From the NCBI GenBank assembly GCA_035291905.1, contig DATDRF010000255.1:1-54885 (forward strand): a DNA stretch of 54,885 nt. Reading direction: 5' to 3'. The notes beneath the pieces were generated by a model. The model saw only the letters and a program-made list of their open reading frames with translations, did no database searches and was not told the DNA's origin. Position 1 is the first letter of the stretch, and every line of letters starts with the position of its first letter. The translations under genes and the position numbers were made by a program. Positions 52,013 through 54,885 of this stretch are shown here, piece by piece. Origin of the DNA: JACPLA01 sp035291905 (GTDB taxonomy: Bacteria > Bacteroidota > Ignavibacteria > UBA10030).

Positions 52013-52648
52013 ATGCCCAACCTTATCTTGCTCCGACATGGCGAATCACAATGGAATCTTGAAAATCGATTTACCGGATGGGTTGATATCGCCCTTTCTC
52101 CCAAAGGTAGAGAGGAGGCACATCAGGCGGGCGAAAAACTCAAATCCTACAAGTTCGACAAGGCCTATACCTCCGTCCTCAAACGGGCGATCGACACGTT
52201 GAACATCGTTTTGAAGATCATCGGACAGGAAAAAATCCCGATCGAATATGACAAGGCGCTGAACGAGCGGCACTATGGCGCCCTTCAGGGGAAGAACAAA
52301 GCCGAGACCGGACAGATCTACGGGGAAAAGCAGCTTAAGCTCTGGCGCAGAAGCTACGATGTGCCGCCTCCGAAGGACGTAACCGAGCTGAATCCCGACG
52401 GGGTCAGTGAAAGCCTGAAAGACACAGCCGCGAGGACACTCCCCTACTTCGAATCAAAAATCATCCCCGATGTTCTGGCCGGGAAGGATATTATCGTTGC
52501 CGCCCACGGCAACAGCCTTCGGTCGATTGTCATGAAACTCGACAATCTTACAAAAGCGGAAGTCATTGAACTGAATATCCCCACGGGAGTTCCGCTGCTC
52601 TACCGATATGACACCAAAGGGAACATCCTCGAGCACAGGTATCTGTAG
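52013..52648 (+). CDS. gpmA: 2,3-bisphosphoglycerate-dependent phosphoglycerate mutase
   Basis: 211 aa. It interconverts 3- and 2-phosphoglycerate in glycolysis and gluconeogenesis. The phospho-His motif LILLRHGESQWN, then ENRFTGWVDIALS, TSVLKRAIDT, ALNERHYGALQGKNKAE, LWRRSYDVPPP and the second His in VAAHGNSLRSIVMKL are all in place. It is shorter than the ~250-residue enterobacterial enzyme because the region after RRSYDVPPP is compact and the C-terminal tail is trimmed; this short form is common in Bacteroidota. It has its own terminator. Confidence 0.95.
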   Translation: MPNLILLRHGESQWNLENRFTGWVDIALSPKGREEAHQAGEKLKSYKFDKAYTSVLKRAIDTLNIVLKIIGQEKIPIEYDKALNERHYGALQGKNKAETGQIYGEKQLKLWRRSYDVPPPKDVTELNPDGVSESLKDTAARTLPYFESKIIPDVLAGKDIIVAAHGNSLRSIVMKLDNLTKAEVIELNIPTGVPLLYRYDTKGNILEHRYL

Positions 52649-52662
52649 ACCTCCGGAAATGC

Positions 52663-52757
52663 ATGGAACACGGATGAACACTGAAACCGACGGAAACAAT
52701 ACGGATTCCACCCTCCGTGTCGTTTCCGTTCCTTTTTTTGCTTTTTCCGTGTTCCAT
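52663..52757 (+). terminator. Large nested inverted repeat with T run after gpmA
   Basis: Outer arms ATGGAACACGGA (52663-52674) and TCCGTGTTCCAT (52746-52757) enclose an inner pair GGAAACAATACGGA/TCCGTGTCGTTTCC. CCTTTTTTTGC follows the inner stem. It probably ends gpmA transcription, and its form suggests a mobile text-like repeat reused as a terminator. Confidence 0.55.
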
Positions 52758-52777
52758 ATCGGCACGAGTCGATTCCG

Positions 52778-52806
52778 TTGAATTTTCAATAACTAATCCC
52801 TATACT
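52778..52806 (+). promoter_or_regulatory. Promoter of the DUF309-ferredoxin transcript
   Basis: TTGAAT (52778-52783), a 17-bp spacer, then TATACT (52801-52806). The in-frame GTG of the DUF309 gene is 6 bp past the -10 box, i.e. at the predicted start site, implying a leaderless mRNA. Confidence 0.6.
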
Positions 52807-52812
52807 TTTTTC

Positions 52813-53223
52813 GTGACAGACGAGCGGTATTGGAAGGGAATTCGGCGGTTCAACGAGAAGGAATTCTTTGAGGCCCACGAGATCCTCGAAGATCTTTGGC
52901 ATGAGTACCGGGAGACGGATCGGACCTATCTCCAGGCCCTGATTCAGATTTCAGCCGGCATGTACCACGCCGACGCGGGGAATTTCAAGGGTGCGAAAAG
53001 CCAGTTGGCCAAGGGGGTGGAGAAGCTCAGCCAGTACCCCGCCTCGCACCAGGGAGTCGATGTTCGTCTGCTTCTTCGTGATCTCAGCATGTGCCTCACA
53101 ACGATCGATCATTGCGAGCGCGGACGGGCGCAAATCTCACCAAACTCTTTTTTCCCGACAATAAAACTTACCACCAAACATACTCAAGAAAGCGAAACGC
53201 ATCATGGCAACAATGATCACTGA
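52813..53223 (+). CDS. DUF309 family protein
   Basis: About 136 aa from the GTG at 52813; the open frame to 52717 overlaps the promoter and repeat and has no family homology. The signature DERYWKGIRRFNEKEFFEAHEILEDLWHEYR, then YLQALIQISAGMYHADAGNFKGAKSQL, matches this small all-helical family of unknown function. The last ~7 codons overlap the ferredoxin gene by 20 bp in another frame, which argues for coupling, or the C-terminal tail may be slightly extended. Confidence 0.82.
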   Translation: MTDERYWKGIRRFNEKEFFEAHEILEDLWHEYRETDRTYLQALIQISAGMYHADAGNFKGAKSQLAKGVEKLSQYPASHQGVDVRLLLRDLSMCLTTIDHCERGRAQISPNSFFPTIKLTTKHTQESETHHGNNDH

Positions 53224-53545
53224 AGAATGCATCAACTGCGGCGCCTGCGAGCCCGAATGCCCCAACGTCGCCATTTATGCAGGCGGCGCGCAATGGGAGC
53301 TCAACGGGGCAACGAATCCGCCCATCTCCGACAGTTTCTTCTATATCGTTCCTGACAAATGTACGGAGTGCGTCGGCCACTTTGAAAAGGAACAATGTGC
53401 GGCCGTGTGCCCCGTCGATTGCTGCATACCCGATCCAAACAGGGTTGAGACAGAGGAAGTGTTGTTTGATCGGGCCAAGAAGCTTCACCCTGACCGGACA
53501 TTCCCGGAGCTGAGCCCTGCGACGTCGCATTTCAGAAAAGCCTGA
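53204..53545 (+). CDS. 2[4Fe-4S] ferredoxin (YfhL-like)
   Basis: 113 aa. Two cluster motifs are seen: ECINCGACEPECPNVAIY and CTECVGHFEKEQCAAVCPVDCC. The 8-residue gap in the second motif (CxxC-x8-CxxxC) is the mark of the Alvin/YfhL-type ferredoxins. It carries electrons at low potential; the partner enzyme is unknown. It overlaps the DUF309 gene and is followed by a terminator. A C-terminal ~35-residue tail is normal for the family. Confidence 0.95.
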   Translation: MATMITEECINCGACEPECPNVAIYAGGAQWELNGATNPPISDSFFYIVPDKCTECVGHFEKEQCAAVCPVDCCIPDPNRVETEEVLFDRAKKLHPDRTFPELSPATSHFRKA

Positions 53546-53561
53546 ACTGTTATTCTTCGTC

Positions 53562-53608
53562 AAAGGTCGGCAGACTTCTCTCCCAAAGGGCGAGAATGCC
53601 GACCTTTT
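53562..53608 (+). terminator. Hairpin terminator after the ferredoxin
   Basis: AAAGGTCGGCA (53562-53572) pairs with TGCCGACCTTT (53597-53607), with an inner TTCTC/GAGAA helix. The T tract is short (TTTTCG). Confidence 0.65.
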
Positions 53609-53626
53609 CGTTGAAAGAGCGTCTTT

Positions 53627-54472
53627 ATGAAGATCGGTCCTTACGAGGTCCTTCCGATTGAAACGGGAAGATTCGCCCTTGACGGCGGTGCCATGTTTGG
53701 CGTGGTTCCCTGGGTGTTCTGGACCAAAACAAATCCCCCGGACGAGCGACGGCGCATCACCCTGGCCGCCCGATGCCTGCTGATCCGCGGCAATGGGAAA
53801 GTGATTCTGGTCGATGACGGCAACGGGACGAAGTTCAGTGAAAAACTCAAGGATATCTACCGTCTCGACAATTCCCAATCCGATCTCATTTCGTCTCTCG
53901 CGCTCCATGGCGTTGCTCCCGGGGACGTTACCGACGTTATCCTGACCCACCTGCACTTCGATCATGCCGGTGGTTCGACAAAGGTGGAAAACGGCAAGCT
54001 GGTGCCGACATTTCCCCGAGCGAGGTACTATGTGCAGAAGGCACATTGGGAACTTGCGAAAAAGCCGACAGAGAAGGACAGGGGAAGTTTTATGAGGGAT
54101 GATTATGAGCCTCTGATGGAGCATGGGGTCCTCGAGTTTGTTGAAGGAGAAATCGAGTTGTTCCCCGGGATAAAGATGCTGGTATGCAATGGGCACACAA
54201 CAGCACAACAACTCCCGAAAATCTCCGATGGGAAGACCAGCCTCCTCTTCTGTTGCGACCTGTTTCCAACAATATCGCATCTTCCTCTTCCTTACGTAAT
54301 GGCCTACGACGTTCGGCCTTTGGTCACGATTGAGGAGAAAAAGAAGGTCCTTGAAAGAGCGTATGAGGAACGATGGAAGTTGTTCCTCGAACACGATCCC
54401 GAGGTTGAGGCAATTACTGTCAAGTCGTCGGAAAAAGGATTCGTGGTGGATGAGAAGTTGAAGATAGGTTAG
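53627..54472 (+). CDS. Metallo-beta-lactamase-fold hydrolase
   Basis: 281 aa with no signal peptide. The di-zinc motif THLHFDHAGG (HxHxDH), a third His in CNGHTTAQ, and the bridging Asp in FCCDLFPT are present. The long N-terminal strand region (LPIETGRFALDGGAMFGVVP) and the insert after the HxHxDH motif resemble lactonase- or AttM-like quorum-quenching enzymes, but the general MBL fold is the only safe call. The physiological substrate is unknown. It follows a terminator; no clear promoter was found. Confidence 0.9.
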   Translation: MKIGPYEVLPIETGRFALDGGAMFGVVPWVFWTKTNPPDERRRITLAARCLLIRGNGKVILVDDGNGTKFSEKLKDIYRLDNSQSDLISSLALHGVAPGDVTDVILTHLHFDHAGGSTKVENGKLVPTFPRARYYVQKAHWELAKKPTEKDRGSFMRDDYEPLMEHGVLEFVEGEIELFPGIKMLVCNGHTTAQQLPKISDGKTSLLFCCDLFPTISHLPLPYVMAYDVRPLVTIEEKKKVLERAYEERWKLFLEHDPEVEAITVKSSEKGFVVDEKLKIG

Positions 54473-54534
54473 GCGATCTCAACCCCCTGCGACTCTCCCC
54501 TCTGTACAAGTTAAGAGAAGGGGGATTTAGGGGG

Positions 54535-54864
54535 ATGAGATCGACAAACATGAATCAAATGACCCCCATAGCATCCACAAGCGCCCTGCGGGAAGGCAAA
54601 GGGATCAAGGTGACCGTCGACGGCGAGGATATTGCTCTCTATTTGATCGGCGGCCAGCTCTATGCTGTGGGAAATCACTGCCCTCACCAGCATCATTCAA
54701 GCCTCCACGACGGTATTCTCGACGGGACGGTAGTCACCTGTCCGATGCACGGATGGAGCTTTGACCTGCAATCCGGTCAGTGCGTGAACGGGGCAGGAAG
54801 GTTGAAGAGATTCAAAGTGACCGTTGAGGGGGATAAGATTTTCCTGGAACCTCCCGAGCGGTGA
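54535..54864 (+). CDS. Rieske [2Fe-2S] protein (NirD/dioxygenase-ferredoxin-like)
   Basis: 109 aa. The cluster ligands are in NHCPHQHHS (C-x-H) and VTCPMHGWSFDL (C-x2-H), with the usual loop order and a C-terminal strand IFLEPPER. It carries electrons for an oxygenase or reductase; no such partner is visible here. The ATG at 54535 has GGGGG-rich sequence at suitable spacing, but this lies in a CCCCTCT/AGAGAAGGGG palindromic repeat (54496-54526). The ATG at 54550 (NQMTPIAS) may be the true start. The next gene lies beyond the window. Confidence 0.88.
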   Translation: MRSTNMNQMTPIASTSALREGKGIKVTVDGEDIALYLIGGQLYAVGNHCPHQHHSSLHDGILDGTVVTCPMHGWSFDLQSGQCVNGAGRLKRFKVTVEGDKIFLEPPER

Positions 54865-54885
54865 AGCGGTTTGGGATATGTCATG

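Overview
The window is a gene-dense stretch of about 55 kb from a Bacteroidota-type bacterium, most likely of the Ignavibacteria/Chlorobi side. The support is a secreted protein with a type IX secretion (T9SS)-style C-terminal domain followed by a PorV/PorQ-like barrel, a GWxTD-domain protein, an atpDC pair separated from the other ATP synthase genes, a SAM-II riboswitch, and many signal-peptide hydrolases. This lineage call is inference from gene content; no 16S rRNA is present. Every protein gene and the single tRNA that I can support lie on the + strand. Layout: 1-8541 is a cell-envelope/T9SS group (cut-off secreted protein, PorV/Q barrel, degenerate PIG-L protein, GWxTD protein, NHL-type propeller). 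8552-10811 holds ssb and a gamma-glutamyltransferase. 10815-13654 is a B12 uptake unit: promoter, cobalamin riboswitch, terminator, BtuB-like receptor and a small DUF6580-like membrane protein. 13776-19850 carries two tandem glutamate dehydrogenases and a receiver/PEP-synthase-like fusion. 19897-24630 has a lipoprotein esterase, a small CxxC protein, an S9 peptidase and an ENPP-type phosphodiesterase. 24851-27855 has class I fumarase and aspartase. 27927-33220 has a SpoIIE-type phosphatase, a mobile element, tRNA-Thr(CGT) with a broken 3' duplicate, atpDC, a NamZ-like muramidase and a second copy of the element. 33227-41306 is a tight nine-gene operon from alr to an M24 peptidase. 41604-45145 has lytic transglycosylase, PAP2, a thioredoxin-like protein and an MDR dehydrogenase. 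45247-51842 has a GH3 glycosidase and riboswitch-controlled metH. 52013 to the end has gpmA, a DUF309 protein, a ferredoxin, an MBL hydrolase and a Rieske protein. Functional links: B12 import is controlled by a cobalamin riboswitch, and the window also contains the B12-dependent methionine synthase metH, whose leader I read as a SAM-II riboswitch followed by an intrinsic terminator. The two glutamate dehydrogenases, aspartase and fumarase form a nitrogen/C4-acid node. Alr, NamZ, RlpA and the lytic transglycosylase point to wall growth and recycling. The most notable non-genic content is two related miniature elements (29107-29405 and 33053-33211) with 16-bp ends and perfect 8-bp target duplications, whose internal cores are inverted relative to one another. 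A third, unrelated miniature element lies before metH. Text-like intergenic repeats are also present, and one appears to have entered the metH reading frame. Promoters with 17-bp spacing between TTGaca-like and TAtatT-like boxes recur before several transcription units, which gives internally consistent support to the start sites and riboswitch positions.
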